This document shows positions 10,646-21,398 of a DNA stretch of 64,000 nucleotides, piece after piece (the first letter of the stretch is position 1; each line of letters opens with the position of its first letter). Source of the stretch: Euclidia mi (taxonomy: Eukaryota; Arthropoda; Insecta; Lepidoptera; Erebidae); NCBI GenBank assembly GCA_944739405.2, contig OX123193.2, positions 25,689,370 through 25,753,369 of the forward strand, in the 5' to 3' direction. The notes under the pieces were generated by a model, which saw only the letters and a program-made list of their open reading frames with translations, did not search any database and had not been told where the DNA came from. The position numbers and the translations under genes were made by a program.

Positions 10646-11592
10646 GGGTGTTCGTGGTTTTAACTATTTTTAATATATTTGGTCGCTTTCACGGATTCAG
10701 TAATTTCAGTATAACGTTGTATTGACGTTATTGCTGTGGATTTATTATTATTATGTAGTATTATGCATTATGTTGTAACGGGTTTTAGAATGAAACGAAG
10801 AAGAAGTTCTATACGTTTATTGCCTAGTATTGTCTCACTCCCTATGCACGAGTATGACCGACCAACAACACGACACTGGCCTGAACACTAAGCAGTCTCC
10901 CACGCTGTTCCCTCCGGTAGTGTGCAGGGCAGGCTGCTCGAAGGGCTGTGCGTAGAGGGGCGGATCCTCGCAGACCGTTGGCTTCAGCCATCAGGCGCCG
11001 GCGGTGTGAGCGCGATGAGCGGGGGCAGGGCCAGACTCGTCGGCAGAGGTGTCGTCGAAGACGGTGCAGGTGAAGTGAAGAGAAGAATAGAGCTAGGGTA
11101 GCGTAGCCTCAAGGTGGACCTGGAACCTGAAGGGAAGCAGCATTAGAAGAGCTACAACCAAAAGAGTCAAGCAGGCGGCGCCAGCCGGCCTCAGCTAGCA
11201 GGTAGAGAGATGGGCAATACGCCAACGCAGTAAATGTAGTAACTTACCCACAGCTGCGACAAGGATACACGCATGACGTTGACGTAGCAAGTAGTTCGGG
11301 CAGAGTGACGATACAGTAGCGGTGCCGGCCTTTCTGTCGGTCCCTTTATATACCAGAGCTGTCCATCAGAGTTGGTGTCGGTGTATTACCATATAAGGCA
11401 AACTCCACGAGCACGGACGATGGCCTTGTCTGATTGGCCGAGCGTATGGACGGTATTATGACGCATATTCGGTAGGTACCGGACATACGTTACTATATAT
11501 TATGTAGAACTTACCATGGTATATGCTCGTAGATCTTTGCTACAAAGCCAGTGTGACTTTGTAAATAAAACAATTTCTTTTTTAATTTTGTT
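10646..11592. repeat. Dispersed repeat R, split by a solo LTR
   Basis: The left part (10646-10774) has CAGTATAACGTTGTATTGAC and TTATTGCTGTGGATTTATT; the right part (11496-11592) has CCATGGTATATGCTCGTAG and TTTGTAAATAAAACAATTTC. The same two parts are contiguous at 51230-51505, showing that the middle here is an insertion. Other copies are at 14380-14580 with 15185-15255, and at the left edge of each tandem unit (39.7, 47.8, 54.6 kb). I do not recognise its class. Confidence 0.65.
10775..11490 (-). repeat. Solo LTR (about 0.7 kb) inserted in repeat R
   Basis: On the minus strand the segment runs from about TAGTAACGTATGTCC to CCCGTTACAACA. It has a promoter-like TATATAAAGG box near 11340, a GC-rich transcribed-looking part, and AATAAA about 50 bp before the end. 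The termini are imperfect inverted copies (GTAACG/CGTTAC). No internal region or second LTR is present. The exact ends and target duplication could not be fixed; Bel-Pao or gypsy origin is equally possible. Confidence 0.5.
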
Positions 11593-11599
11593 CCTTCTG

Positions 11600-11770
11600 T
11601 TAGCTTAACCCGTATTGATCTTTGTGAAGCAGACTGTTTAAATTGAAGTGTATTAGTTGCTGCTTTAGTAAAATCTTGTCAAATATTTCACTAAATGCCG
11701 GCAAGATAGAGATAGGCATAAAATTATGAATGTCATTTTTACTATAGTTGTTTGAATCAGGCTTTACTTG
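11600..11770 (-). pseudogene. LINE reverse transcriptase fragment (Jockey/CR1-like)
   Basis: A minus-strand frame ending near 11600 reads RQVKPDSNNYSKNDIHNF, then MPISILPAFSEIFDKILLK and a HKDQYGLS end. This fits the finger region before the catalytic palm of Jockey/CR1-type RTs (normally ...NYRPISLLP...KILEK...QFGF). Only about 60 residues survive, and the normally conserved Arg before P-I-S is Met. The left edge is joined to repeat R, and the Met that opens the frame comes from unrelated sequence to the right. Confidence 0.6.
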
Positions 11771-12160
11771 GCGGAACTCCATTGTGCCACTTAATGGAAG
11801 GAAAGAGGAACGCACCACGCACCCTCGGATTGCTCACCCCAACTATTGCAATAGAAAAAGGTTGACAACACCGGACTCCTCTAAAGACAAAGGATAAGGG
11901 ATATATGGAATAATGCGGAAATGGATTCCAGGAAAATACCTGACGTGCAGTATCCCGCTCTATGCGCCGACTATGCTTTGACACGTGTTTCGCCTTTCCA
12001 CGAGACATCCTCAGGACCGATGGGCAACGACTGAGCGCTAGTCTACTGTGTGCATGCCTTTTATGTGCTCGTACTTTCTAATTGCCTTCGTTGTCCAAAT
12101 TCAGCAGAGGGGACCCGTTGAAGTTTGTTCGTTTAGTAATGTATTTTTGTCACGTTTTAA
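11771..12160. other. Spacer with no recognised element
   Basis: A minus-strand frame of 83 codons (12008-11757) has no motif I know. The sequence may belong to a retroelement 5' region, but nothing shows it. Confidence 0.35.
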
Positions 12161-12161
12161 T

Positions 12162-12540
12162 ACATACATACATAGACTCACGCCTGTTTCCCGGAGGGGT
12201 AGGCAGAGACTACGGAACGCCATTTGCAACGATCCTGACATATGTACCTCTCTTGCTTCATTCACTCCCATCAAGTTTCTCATGCATGCTCTTCTGTTTA
12301 GAGTACTTCTGACCTGTCCTTTTTTAGGATGTCTCCAATCTGGTCAGAGAACGTCCACCTAGGTCTTCCCCTTCGTCCTGTTCCATTCACACTTGCCTTA
12401 TATATCTTCTTTGTCAGTCTTTTGTCATCCATCCTCTCCATGTGCCCAAACCATCTTAACATGCCTTTTTTTCACGTTTTAATATCTCTAATTATTCCAA
12501 TACGCACATTCTGAAACCTTTTTGGCACGTGTGTATGACG
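12162..12540 (-). pseudogene. 3' end of a CFDP2-like/RTE-type LINE with (ATAC)n tail
   Basis: Minus-strand reading gives HMERMDDKRLTKKIYKASV, then a GRRGRPRWTF segment and KKGQVRSTLNRRACMRNLM, the usual C-terminal end of ORF2 in this LINE group. After the coding end comes a short 3' region holding a CCCGGAGGGGTAGGCAGAG-like hairpin (read on plus) and a tail of ATACATACATAC at 12162-12176 on plus. Endonuclease and RT are absent: this is a 5'-truncated insertion typical of target-primed reverse transcription. Some SINE tails in this window carry a related hairpin and tail, which suggests they were mobilised by this LINE type. Confidence 0.7.
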
Positions 12541-12599
12541 TCAAAAGTATGTCCGCTATTTAAACTGTGACCCGTGTGGAGTAAATGCTCTGCAAAATT

Positions 12600-13115
12600 A
12601 GACTTTTCAGGTTGGTTGTTTCTATATTAATGATGTTCGAATCCGCTATTTATCAATCGCATGCTATGAACTATATGCTATTTTTTTAGCATGCTATTAA
12701 AAATGCTATAATATAGCATGCTATCGTGCGAAGCGTCAACGCCCTTCGTGTGACCGCTAGTTTTAGCACATGTACGTTTAGCGCGCTGTCGCGCTATCCA
12801 TATTTGAACGTTGGTTAATATAGCGTCGACGAACATGCTATTTGCCTAACGAGTCTGAAGACTTAACGCGTGGGGCAGATAACACGGTGAACTGTAATGT
12901 TACACATGAATAAACAATACATATACATATTTGTACATTTCTTCTAAGTATAAAATGTAATAATTATGCACAACAAACTAATAATAACCAACTAATTAAT
13001 AATAAATAAGTCAATTAATTTTCCTTCATACTTTTCAGGCTTAGGACTGTATATAATTATATTGAGTTATTTAAATAATTTTAACACACATGTTACACAG
13101 ATCATTCATAGATTA
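12600..13115. other. AT-rich spacer with clustered GCATGC motifs
   Basis: Between about 12650 and 12730 the words ATAGCATGCTAT and ATGCTAT recur six times or more. No frame or terminal repeat is evident. Confidence 0.4.
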
Positions 13116-13132
13116 TTATTCTAGTTTCTCAA

Positions 13133-13514
13133 CGCTAACAATCAAATACAATAATACAGTTACCTGGATCTTCACTGGTGTCGGTCCTGGAAGCAAGCTA
13201 TCTAGCTTGCTTCCAGGACCGACAGCTAAATTGGCCAAAATAGAGAGTGTTATATATATGTAGGTACTTAGCTGGCTATACTCCAAACGCGTCACGTCTT
13301 CAACACGAGGAGAGGATTCACACAATTTTCAGTTTCACAAAATGTCAATGTTCAATATAATATCACTATAAAATATAATACCACAATATGAACACAGTTT
13401 TACAAGGTTTTACAAAATTCAATTCGCATAGCACGTTTTACAATGTGCTTCAAGAAAGCGAAATCAAACCGGAGAAGATCCAGGTAACTGTATTACTGTA
13501 TTTGATTGTTAGCG
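13133..13514. repeat. Fold-back element with 41-bp arms and an internal perfect hairpin
   Basis: Arms at 13133-13173 and 13474-13514 are inverted copies with one mismatch in 41 bp. Just inside the left arm, 13180-13200 and 13203-13223 form a 21-bp perfect stem with a two-base loop (GTCGGTCCTGG...). The roughly 250 bp between hairpin and right arm are AT-rich and non-coding. No target duplication was found. Confidence 0.8.
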
Positions 13515-13731
13515 CTGAAAAATTCAGCCTTATATATGTCAGACATCCTTGCGTTGCTCTAGCCAAGTGGATGTAATACAAGCTTCCACTGCCGTCTGCA
13601 ACCATTTACCACCTGCCTAGGGCAACTTCTGAACAATTTTTTTTTGTAGCAGAGCGTAGTTCGGCGTGTGTAAAGGCATAATTTCTGAAGTTGCGTGTTG
13701 AATGAACTCTAGCTTCTTTTTGTTCCTTCAC

Positions 13732-13800
13732 TCAAGCTATTAGTAACACTTTGCACCATGATGAACGTCAGTATGGTGCAAAGCGTTTCTAATAGCTTGA
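13732..13800. repeat. 28-bp hairpin with 13-base loop
   Basis: TCAAGCTATTAGTAACACTT... at 13732-13759 pairs with 13773-13800 with few mismatches. Non-coding. Confidence 0.85.
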
Positions 13801-14029
13801 GTCACAGTCAAACTATTTACCATTTGTTGGTTTTATTAGTGTCGTTTGTCTCGGTTGGTTTTTCTCAGGGCTCCTAAATCCTCTTTATTACATTCATGGC
13901 AACGTTACTTCATCGATAAGGCAACGATGCTCTGCTTGATTTCAAAATATCTCGGATCATAATATTCATTGCTTTTTTTTGTACATTGTTTGTGCAGATG
14001 GTTGGTGGCCAGAAGGCAGTATAAAGTAA

Positions 14030-14301
14030 CATAACATAACTTCACACCTTTTATCCCCGAAGGGGCAGGCATAGGTGTATTACACACCCACACTTCGCCA
14101 GTTATGTTTCGGTCCCAATGTAATAGGGGGCGAGGCTATTGCCATCTACCAGTCACATCGTTAAGCGAGCGATAATTAACATTTTTAACACACACATAAC
14201 TTCGAAAAGTTAGAGGTGTGTGCCCTCGGTAACTGTGGATCGGACCCGAGACCATCGTCTCGGCAGTCCCTTACGTACACCACTGGGCTACCGCCGCTTA
14301 A
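14030..14301 (-). mobile_element. tRNA-derived SINE with 10-bp target duplication
   Basis: On the minus strand it starts AAGCGGCGGTAGCCCAGTGG (pol III A box) and continues with GTCTCGGGTCCGATCC (B box). A body shared with copies in the tandem units follows, and it ends with a CCCCTTCGGGG-type hairpin and a GTTATGTTATGTTA tail. TATAAAGTAA flanks it at 14020-14029 and 14302-14311. This is the best-preserved head of this SINE family in the window; transcription would be by RNA polymerase III and movement would depend on a LINE. Confidence 0.85.
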
Positions 14302-14379
14302 TATAAAGTAATTGTAATTAATTAATGTGCAAACATTTTACATTGTAAATAGCATACCAAGAAAAATTTAGAAACTACT

Positions 14380-14580
14380 ATTACTATACCACTTCGAAGT
14401 ATTTTAATGTTGCAAATGTCGCGAAACATAATAATATAACGCAATTACAAGCAGCTACTTTAGTAAGAATGTGTGCGCTTTAACCTTTTATGTGTTAGTT
14501 AATGTAATTCATTGATCGTTTCTACGGATCCAGTATAACGTTGTATGGACGTTATAGCTGTGGATATATTATTATGTAGA
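14380..14580. repeat. Copy of dispersed repeat R, left part
   Basis: Carries CAGTATAACGTTGTATGGAC and TTATAGCTGTGGATATATT. Its right part resumes at 15185-15255 (GCTTATAGATCTTTGCCGC), so the LINE fragment between them is inserted in R, near the TATTATGTAG position where the solo LTR sits in the 10.6-kb copy. Confidence 0.7.
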
Positions 14581-15178
14581 TAAAGATAAAGATGTATTTA
14601 TTGCGTAACTGTGTACATTACATAGGTCTTAGCAATAAAGTTTTTGGACACAACAGTTTGCCCATACCGGACATGCAAAATATTTAAAGAAAAATGAAAT
14701 AGCAATTAAACAAAACAAAACAAAAAAGAAGCTTAAATACATGCACTAATACGATTGAACAAAAAATTCGTTTAGACTATAGAAAGCATGCTCAATCAGC
14801 CACTTTTTCAAATTTATTTTAAATTTACGGCCATCTAATTCTTTTAAGGCGGTAGGTAAATTTTAAAAAACACGAATTGCAGAAATGTAAGTGCTTTTAT
14901 AGTAAATCGTATTATTAATTAAAGGTAAGATAATATTATACTTATATTTATTTCGTATGTTTCGTTTTGAAGCAGATTTAAAATATTCTTTATTATTTTT
15001 CACAAATAAGCTTAATTCAAAAATGTAAATACAAGTAAGTGTGAGAAATCCCTTAGTTTTAAAAATATTTCTCAGTGATTCAGTGCTATGCATATTATAC
15101 AATGTCCTTAGACATTTTTTCTGGAGAATAAATGTAGACTGAACATTTGTAGTGTTGCCCCAGTATATTATAGTAGTT
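14581..15178 (-). pseudogene. 3' end of a Jockey-clade-like LINE ORF2
   Basis: Minus-strand translation from 15177 gives IYWGNTTNVQSTFILQKKCL, LYNMHSTESLRNIF, FLTLTCIYIFELSLFV and, after one in-frame stop near 14862, NLPTALKELDGRKFKINLK and WLIEHAFYSLNEFF. This is the typical C-terminal tail downstream of the RT in Jockey/CR1-type LINEs. The coding end is followed by a short 3' region and a tail of CTTTAT units at 14581-14597. The N-terminal half and RT are missing, as expected from 5' truncation. Confidence 0.7.
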
Positions 15179-15261
15179 CATCAACCATGATAGAATAAAT
15201 GCTTATAGATCTTTGCCGCAGAGCCAGTACGACTTTGTTGATGAAGCAACATTAAATTCCT

Positions 15262-16955
15262 TAAAAAGACCTTAACTCCGCTGTAGTTCTTCATCCGTCT
15301 ACTTCCGCCGACATACGGCTCCTGCACTAAGGCCGCAGTAAAGTGCCGCTTTGCCCCTTCCAGGAGCATCTCGTCGGTCGCTAGCTTTTTTCGTTGGAGG
15401 TTAGCCTGGCCGAAGATGTACGCGGCGGGAGTAAGAGGGGAGACTGGGGTGCCCTTAGCAGTAAGCAACCGAGTCCCGAGCCAGTTTGTCCCATTTCCTG
15501 CGTGTTGGGCACGTATCGCTAAAAGCGTTGTGCTCAGTGTTCACCAGTCCGATTTTTCGACAATTTCTGCAGCAAGGCGGCTCACCTGCCAGCCGTTCTG
15601 CACATTCTGCCCTCAGATGAGGGTCGCCACAGTGGCTCCAAATGTCCGCCGCCTCCCTGCAGAACTTGCGACCATGGCCATAACCAAGGCTGCAGGTGCA
15701 CTGCACCACGGGGCTTTGGTCTTCCACCCGGACACGCTACAAGTCAATATGTAAATGTCCTCTTTGTGTTACCCTCTGCCATACCACTGGTGAAACACTG
15801 ATCACAACGTGATTCGTTAGGGAATTTCGTGCCCTTCTACGATATTTAACACTGACCCTAGCTTCCCCACTGTCGAGGCCGTGAAAAACATCCCTCCAAG
15901 AGCCTTGAGGATGTCCTCATCGGAGTTTACCTTCAGGACATCCTTAAGAACCAGTAGCGGGTCCTTGTTTTTCATTTCCTTGACAGTGAGGTCTCCTGCC
16001 CTCTCGGCGAGCCTATCTCTTAACTTGCGCCTTCCTCAGTGCCAACGCCCATTATTATCCTACGGTCCTTTTCTTTTTGTTCGCGCTCGACCCTTACCCA
16101 ACCCTCCTTAGCGTCGATCGCTTGCCGGATCCTCTCCATCACCTCCTCCCCGGACTCTTCCTCGTTCTTTGAGGTGACCGCAATGGAGTGGAGGGTGTTT
16201 CTCTTAGGGGCCCGGCGCTCCGCTACCTACGCGTAGGAGGGTTTTTCGGCTTCTGGCCTTTACATCGCTGTGACGCGTAGGGACTACTCTCCTGCAGTGC
16301 GTATAACTTCTTGCTATTCTCGAGCAGCATCTGGGTGTGCTGCTCGAGTTTCGCTGCTATGTCCGTTTCTGTTGTCTTGGCTGAGGTGGGCATTGTCACT
16401 TTAGGCGCTTTTCAAACTGGTCCACATGGTTCCTGCTCCATTCTCGTTCAGCACAATTCTTTCAGTTCAGCCTTCGCTTCCCTCACCAATACGTTCAGTG
16501 TATCCAGGGGCTTCTTCACCTCCTCCACAATTTCTCTCTTGGTATTTTTGGACAGCTCCAAGTGTCCCTTTGCCCTTGAACGTTTGCCCTTGAGACACAC
16601 GCCGTCGCCTCCGTCGTGCGACTCAGGTATGTTTTCTGCGACTGGGGTGACTTTGGCTCCGAAGACCTTGCCTGGTGGTGGTTTGCGGCTTTTGTGCTGG
16701 GGCGACCTTAGTTGCGTTCGGGGCCGAGCCAGCCTGTTTCCCCGTGCCAGATGTTGTGGCGGTGGTAATGGTTGCAGTGATGGTGGTAGTGGTGATAACA
16801 TTGGTGGGGGAGGTGGAGCCACTCCCTGGCAAACTCCGCTCAATCTTTTCTATACTCTTGCGGACCGAGGGCTTGTCAATTACTATTTCCGGTGTCTTAG
16901 CCACCGTCCTGTCAGTGCTCGTCCGCTTGTCCGGGGTTCTGAACATGGACTTCAT
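15262..16955 (-). pseudogene. R1-like LINE, copy B: ORF1 and start of ORF2
   Basis: ORF1 begins near 16955 with a Ser/Thr-rich N-terminus (MKSMFRTPDKRTSTDRTV), continues through shifted frames (16843-16448), and ends at 15455 in three zinc knuckles: VQCTCSLGYGHGRKFC, CSHCGDPHLRAEC-like (here WSHCGDPHLRAEC) and CRNCRKIGLVNTEHNAF. The first Cys of knuckle two is Trp. The ORF2 frame is open across the ORF1 stop, so the two ORFs overlap in a shifted frame, a layout usual in R1-group LINEs. ORF2 gives AALVQEPYVGGSRRMKNYSG (first endonuclease strand with the catalytic Glu) and then breaks at 15262, where repeat R begins. Its 5' leader lies at 17691-19673. Confidence 0.8.
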
Positions 16956-16973
16956 AATGCCGTTCTAACCTAA

Positions 16974-17690
16974 CAGCGGTAGGAAGAACAGGGGCAAGCT
17001 TGTAAAAGTTGTAAATTTGGTCACTGTTCTGTCAATACTAATGTATTGTTGCAGAAGCTGAGGATAGGCCGTTGAATAAGAGACTGATTCTATTTATAAA
17101 TGTATTTTCGGGCAGAGCTTCCGCCTTTAACGAATATTTGTTACAGACTGACCGATTATTTGACAAAGCGCTTGCTTTTATACGGACAACTGCCGTTTAC
17201 AAATATAAATCGTAAGTACGTACAATTCACTTATTTCTTGATATGATTTTACAAACTTATAATAATTTATTTTACACAGATACGTCTAATTTTTATTGAC
17301 ATATATTAATACATAATCAATTATTTATGAGTGTGTGTTATGGAGTCACTTCCGCTGGTGCCAGAATAAACTCGTAACGGAAACAGGACGTGACGTAGAC
17401 TAAGCACGATTGTCATAGTTGTCATTTGCTACCGCGCGGCTGTCATTTGTTAACAGTATGCACAATAAGGCCGTAAAATGATCAATAAAAAGGTCAATAA
17501 CACATAGACAGTCAAATACACAGTAAAATAATAAAAAATTAAAGATGACCCCAATAAGGGCCGTTAGTTGTCCTATGGACTAGTCTTCTTCTAAGCCAAG
17601 GGGCTGTGTTAAACAGTCCACTGTTTTATATAACACGTCGTGTGTACACAATATAAAATATAAGTCAATAGACTCAACAAATTTTTTGTA
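16974..17690. other. Probable insertion between ORF1 and leader of LINE copy B
   Basis: In LINE copy C the leader lies directly next to ORF1, whereas here about 0.7 kb of AT-rich sequence intervenes. It has no coding frame of note and I found neither terminal repeats nor a target duplication, so its nature is open. Confidence 0.4.
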
Positions 17691-17898
17691 ACTGGTAGAG
17701 TCACTGACTCTACCGTCCACTAGACTGAAATCTAGCTAGTTTGCAGCGTCCAGGCGAGGACTAGGCGTTCAGCGGCAAGAAATCTGGCCCCTGCACCGAA
17801 AAAGCCGCTCGACTCTACGTAGAGCCGAACGGATGGCCCTATCCTGTAGAGCTCTCCAAGCCCGTTCAGGCAACACCAAACACGGCCCTCCTAAGTTC

Positions 17899-17973
17899 CG
17901 GAGATACGGCGCCTAAATTTTTGATTAATCAATTAATTAATTGATTAATCAATGGTTAATATGCCGTATCTCC
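17899..17973. repeat. Nested cruciform: 32-bp perfect palindrome within inverted GGAGATACGGC arms
   Basis: The 32 bp at 17921-17952 (TTGATTAATC...GATTAATCAA) equal their own reverse complement. CGGAGATACGGC to its left and GCCGTATCTCC to its right are inverted copies. Confidence 0.9.
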
Positions 17974-18024
17974 CGAACTATACCTCTCAAACCACCAGGC
18001 ATGAAAAAATCCTGTTGGATCTCG

Positions 18025-18084
18025 TCGAGCTCTCTCAGAAAAGCCTAAACAACACCGTGTTTGGGCTTTTCTGAGAGAGCTCGA
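18025..18084. repeat. 21-bp perfect hairpin in the LINE leader
   Basis: 18025-18045 (TCGAGCTCTCTCAGAAAAGC...) pairs exactly with 18064-18084. Could be an RNA structure in the leader or a trace of a small insertion. Confidence 0.85.
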
Positions 18085-19682
18085 TTTTCAGGTTTCAGGG
18101 CTGAAAATTTCTTGCCTCTGAAACTGCCTGAAAGGTTACTGGGCTCGTGGATGGTGCCCCGCTGAGTCCCCGAGCGCAAACCCGGAGCTCCTATGTCCAC
18201 CCGTCTCGGAGTTATGGCCGGTTGAACTTTTCTCAAATGGTGGCCGAAGTGTCAAAGTCACTTTTTAGAACTTAATAACTCCACGACGAGAGGACCGCGA
18301 ACCCTTGAGTTTGGGCCCGGCGTACTCAGCGTGAGCTGCCCTATCCACTTGAGCCACTTTCAGGGTCCTGAAAATTTCAGGCTCCAATCCGCCTGACAAG
18401 TGGTAAACGTACCAGGCTCACTGAGCACTGCAGCGAAAACCCCGACTTTCCCCGACCGACAGATTGACAGCTTTCAAACCTTATGTTTGAAACCGTTAGA
18501 CGTAGAAAGCCCAAATTTCCTCTGGAGTGCTCAGCTCGAGCTCCGCTATGGTCCTAAAGAGGTTTTGGAGCCTGAAATTTTCAGGCCTGAAAAACGCCTA
18601 AAGAACTAAAATTCTTAAAATCTACTTAAAGCTACACACAGCATAAAAATCGCAGATTTCTGCGACCAACGGTTCGCTAGTTATTAGACGCCAAAGATAA
18701 TTAATGAATTAACCAAAATGGCGGCCGAAGTCCAATTTCGTCAATATGGGTCGTATTGACCCAGGGTTTGCGCTTCGGCCGATAGAAAAGGGTGTTGAGA
18801 AACAATTAAAACTATAAAATTTTGAATTATCTTATTATTTACCGAATTACTAAAGAAATTCACTAAAAATTCAATAATTTTGCAACCGTTGACCGCAAAA
18901 ATCTGGAAAAAAATTGTAAAAAACACATCAAATGACGCCACTTCTGTCCCAATTTAAATACACAAAAAATAATAATTTTATACACATCAAATTTAAAAAT
19001 ACACTTTTTATATTTTAACATCCAGAATTAAAGTAAAAAAAAAACCAAACTACGAGTATGTGTGGCCGTGTAGTGCCTGCTAGCGCGCCTCAGATGGCAG
19101 TTTCGGAACTCCGAAACACCTCCCGGTTCTCCAGCTACAGCTCTCCAAAGTTCGGATTTTTAAATGTTAGTAAAAAAAAATCCGGTGGCCGGAAATTTTT
19201 TCCAAAAGTGCCTCCGGGCTATGTAAGGGATGTATAACAACTTGCCAAGAGATGGTGCGCGCAGCTGTGCTCCTTCACGTTTTTCACCCGGGAAAAACCA
19301 CGTGCTGGAAAGTTGGTTTCCGTTTTCCCAAGGAAACCCTTGGGTGTTCGGGGCTTTTGAGGATGCCAGCAGCTGCGGGCAAGTTGCCCCCTCCTGGACA
19401 CCCCAAAAGATTGGAGATTGAACACAAAAACTGATAATTTTTTTCACTTATTTTTAGGTTATAAAACCAAAATTTAAGTTTTTCACAAATAACTTTTTTC
19501 TTTCACTGCAATCCTGTTTGTCACTTTGTTTCACTTGTGCGCGCCGCGATCGCGCAACTTTTAAGGTATCGTACGGGTCTGTAACTGCAGGATGTCCAGA
19601 AAAAAAATTTTTTAATCGCGGAGTAGTTATTTTTCGTGGCTATCAGGGGCGCGGGTGACAGGCGTGTGTGGGGTTGCAAAGG

Positions 19683-20167
19683 TTTTTTTTTTTTTCTCCT
19701 ACCGCCGCTTTTACTCGGCGCCTATTCTTAACCTAATCCTCTTTTTCATACCAGTTCTCGCTCTTATTGCTCTTGCACTTTCATTCCTCATACTGTATCT
19801 TTCTTGCATACTTTCATCATACTTTCCCATAATGGGGGGATACCCATATATAGCCTACTCTGTATTGTCTTTTATTTATAACTTACTTATAGCTATGTAC
19901 ATGGGAGGGCGTAGGGGTTTCAATTTTTATTTGTTCCCATTTTTATTTCCATATTACATTTATATCTTAAAACTATTTACTTAATCTATTACATTAGTGC
20001 CTTATTATAATAATTCTTAACTAGTTTTTTATCTAAGTTCTTATACTATTTACATTCTTATTTATAGGGAAGCTTTCTTTGCGTTCCTTTAACAAAATTT
20101 TCTTAACTTTATAGTTTGCCTATGTACATATTTTATAGAAACATCTATAGAATTGTGCATATTTGCT
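19683..20167 (-). other. 3' untranslated region and A tail of LINE copy C
   Basis: T-rich on plus (A-rich on minus) sequence between the end of the RNase H frame and the 13-base A tail. The plus-strand frame here is an artefact of T-richness. Confidence 0.65.
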
Positions 20168-21398
20168 TTAACTATTTCTCTTATTTACCATTTTTACCAC
20201 TTTTTTAAGGAAACTAATAAGCTTGTCCCTGTCCTTTCCTACCATAATTTTCCCTACTGTATACCGGGTGATCTCTACCCCCAGTGCCTGCTTCAGGTTC
20301 TCGCGATCCACAGCATGAACAGGGCAGCAAAACAGGACGTGCTCAACCGATTCAGCCTGGATGGGGTCACAAACGCACGATGGATTCTCCTTACACTTGA
20401 ACCGGGTCAAGTATTCTGAGAATCCACCGTGCCCCATCAACGCCTGTGTTATGATCCCATCCAGGCTGAGCTTCCTAATCGTCGTGTACGCAGCCACCGC
20501 ATCCGGGAAGAAGATCTTAGTAGTAGCAGCTGTGGCACCGGTGGTGTATCTCCGATTCCATTCATCAAGCGTTCCCGAACGAATGTAACGCTTGATGAAT
20601 GAAATCGGGCACAAGTCGTAATCCGGGGCCCCCCTGCTATCGAGTGCGGCCGCTTTGGCGTGCTGATCCACTCTTTCGTTGCCCTCAAACCCTGCGTGCG
20701 CTTTGATCCAGAACAAGTTTACTATCTTGTTCTGGCGAGAAATGGATCTTAAGTTCTCTGTTGTTTCTACCGCTAGGGGATGAAGGCAATCGTGGTTTCG
20801 TCACTGCCTGCAAGGCCGCCATCGAATCGCTGAAGACCCCGAATGACGACGCCGCGCTCTTCCGAATCTCCCCAGTCGCTCTGCATATCGCCAGGAGTTC
20901 CACTTGGTAAACTGTGCAGTAATCTGGTAGCGCCAACTTGCGAGCGCGTATCTCGGCACCGTTTGTCCAAATGGACAACGCGGCTCCGACGCTCCCGCCG
21001 ATCTTACTCCCGTCCGTAAACACACTGACGTCCGGGATTGGGTTGGCGCTATACTGCTCCTGGTCTGCCAGGATACCGAACTCCAGGTCGATACGCTCGG
21101 CGGGATGGGGAGACTCCACCTCCCTGCCCCTCAGTACCGGCTGTGGTGCCCCCCTCTTGGCATCGTACAGCGATGCCACTTCGCGTATGCGGAGGTCGAG
21201 TGGGAGCACCCCAGCCAGCAAGAGGGAGGCATTCAGGGAGACAGTGCGGTATGCCTTGCACATTTGCTGTGCGACACCTCGTTGCACAGTGCCCAGCTTC
21301 TTTATGATCCCGATTTTATGGGCTGCCGGCGCCCATACGCTGGCTGCGTACAAGACGATTGGTTCTATCGCCGCGACATACATATATTGTTTTGACAA
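20168..21398 (-). pseudogene. LINE copy C ORF2: RT thumb, RNase H and C-terminal zinc motif
   Basis: Two overlapping minus frames (21398-20685 and 20716-20168) complete ORF2. The first carries the post-RT segment (EPIVLYAASVWAPAAHK), then RNase H motifs VFTDGSKIGGSVGAA (first Asp), YCTVYQVELLAICRAT (Glu) and FGVFSDSMAALQAV (Asp). After a frameshift the second gives FWIKAHAGFEGNERVDQHAK, the His-containing loop and last Asp. Near the end, CKENPSCVCDP...VEHVLFCCPVH is a Cys/His cluster seen at the end of such ORF2s. RNase H would remove LINE RNA after first-strand synthesis. The domain order places the element in the R1/I/LOA assemblage that keeps RNase H. Confidence 0.8.

Larger units (their letters stand above)
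17691..19673 (-). other. 5' leader of LINE copy B
   Basis: It aligns by eye with 27691-29320: shared phrases include GAGTCCCCGAGCG, AACCCGGAGCTCCTA, CTCGGAGTTATGGCC and CTGAAAATTTCAGGCTCC. Both segments lie upstream (minus strand) of an R1-like ORF1 and both end in CGTGGCT...GGGGCGCGGG...GACAG. I therefore read it as the LINE 5' untranslated region (about 1.6-2 kb). It is rich in short inverted repeats; no ORF is conserved between the two copies. Confidence 0.6.

Noticed and set aside
19655..19984. Hydrophobic 109-codon plus-strand frame resembling a membrane protein
   Set aside because: Lies antisense in the T-rich 3' region and A tail of LINE copy C; hydrophobicity follows from T-richness.
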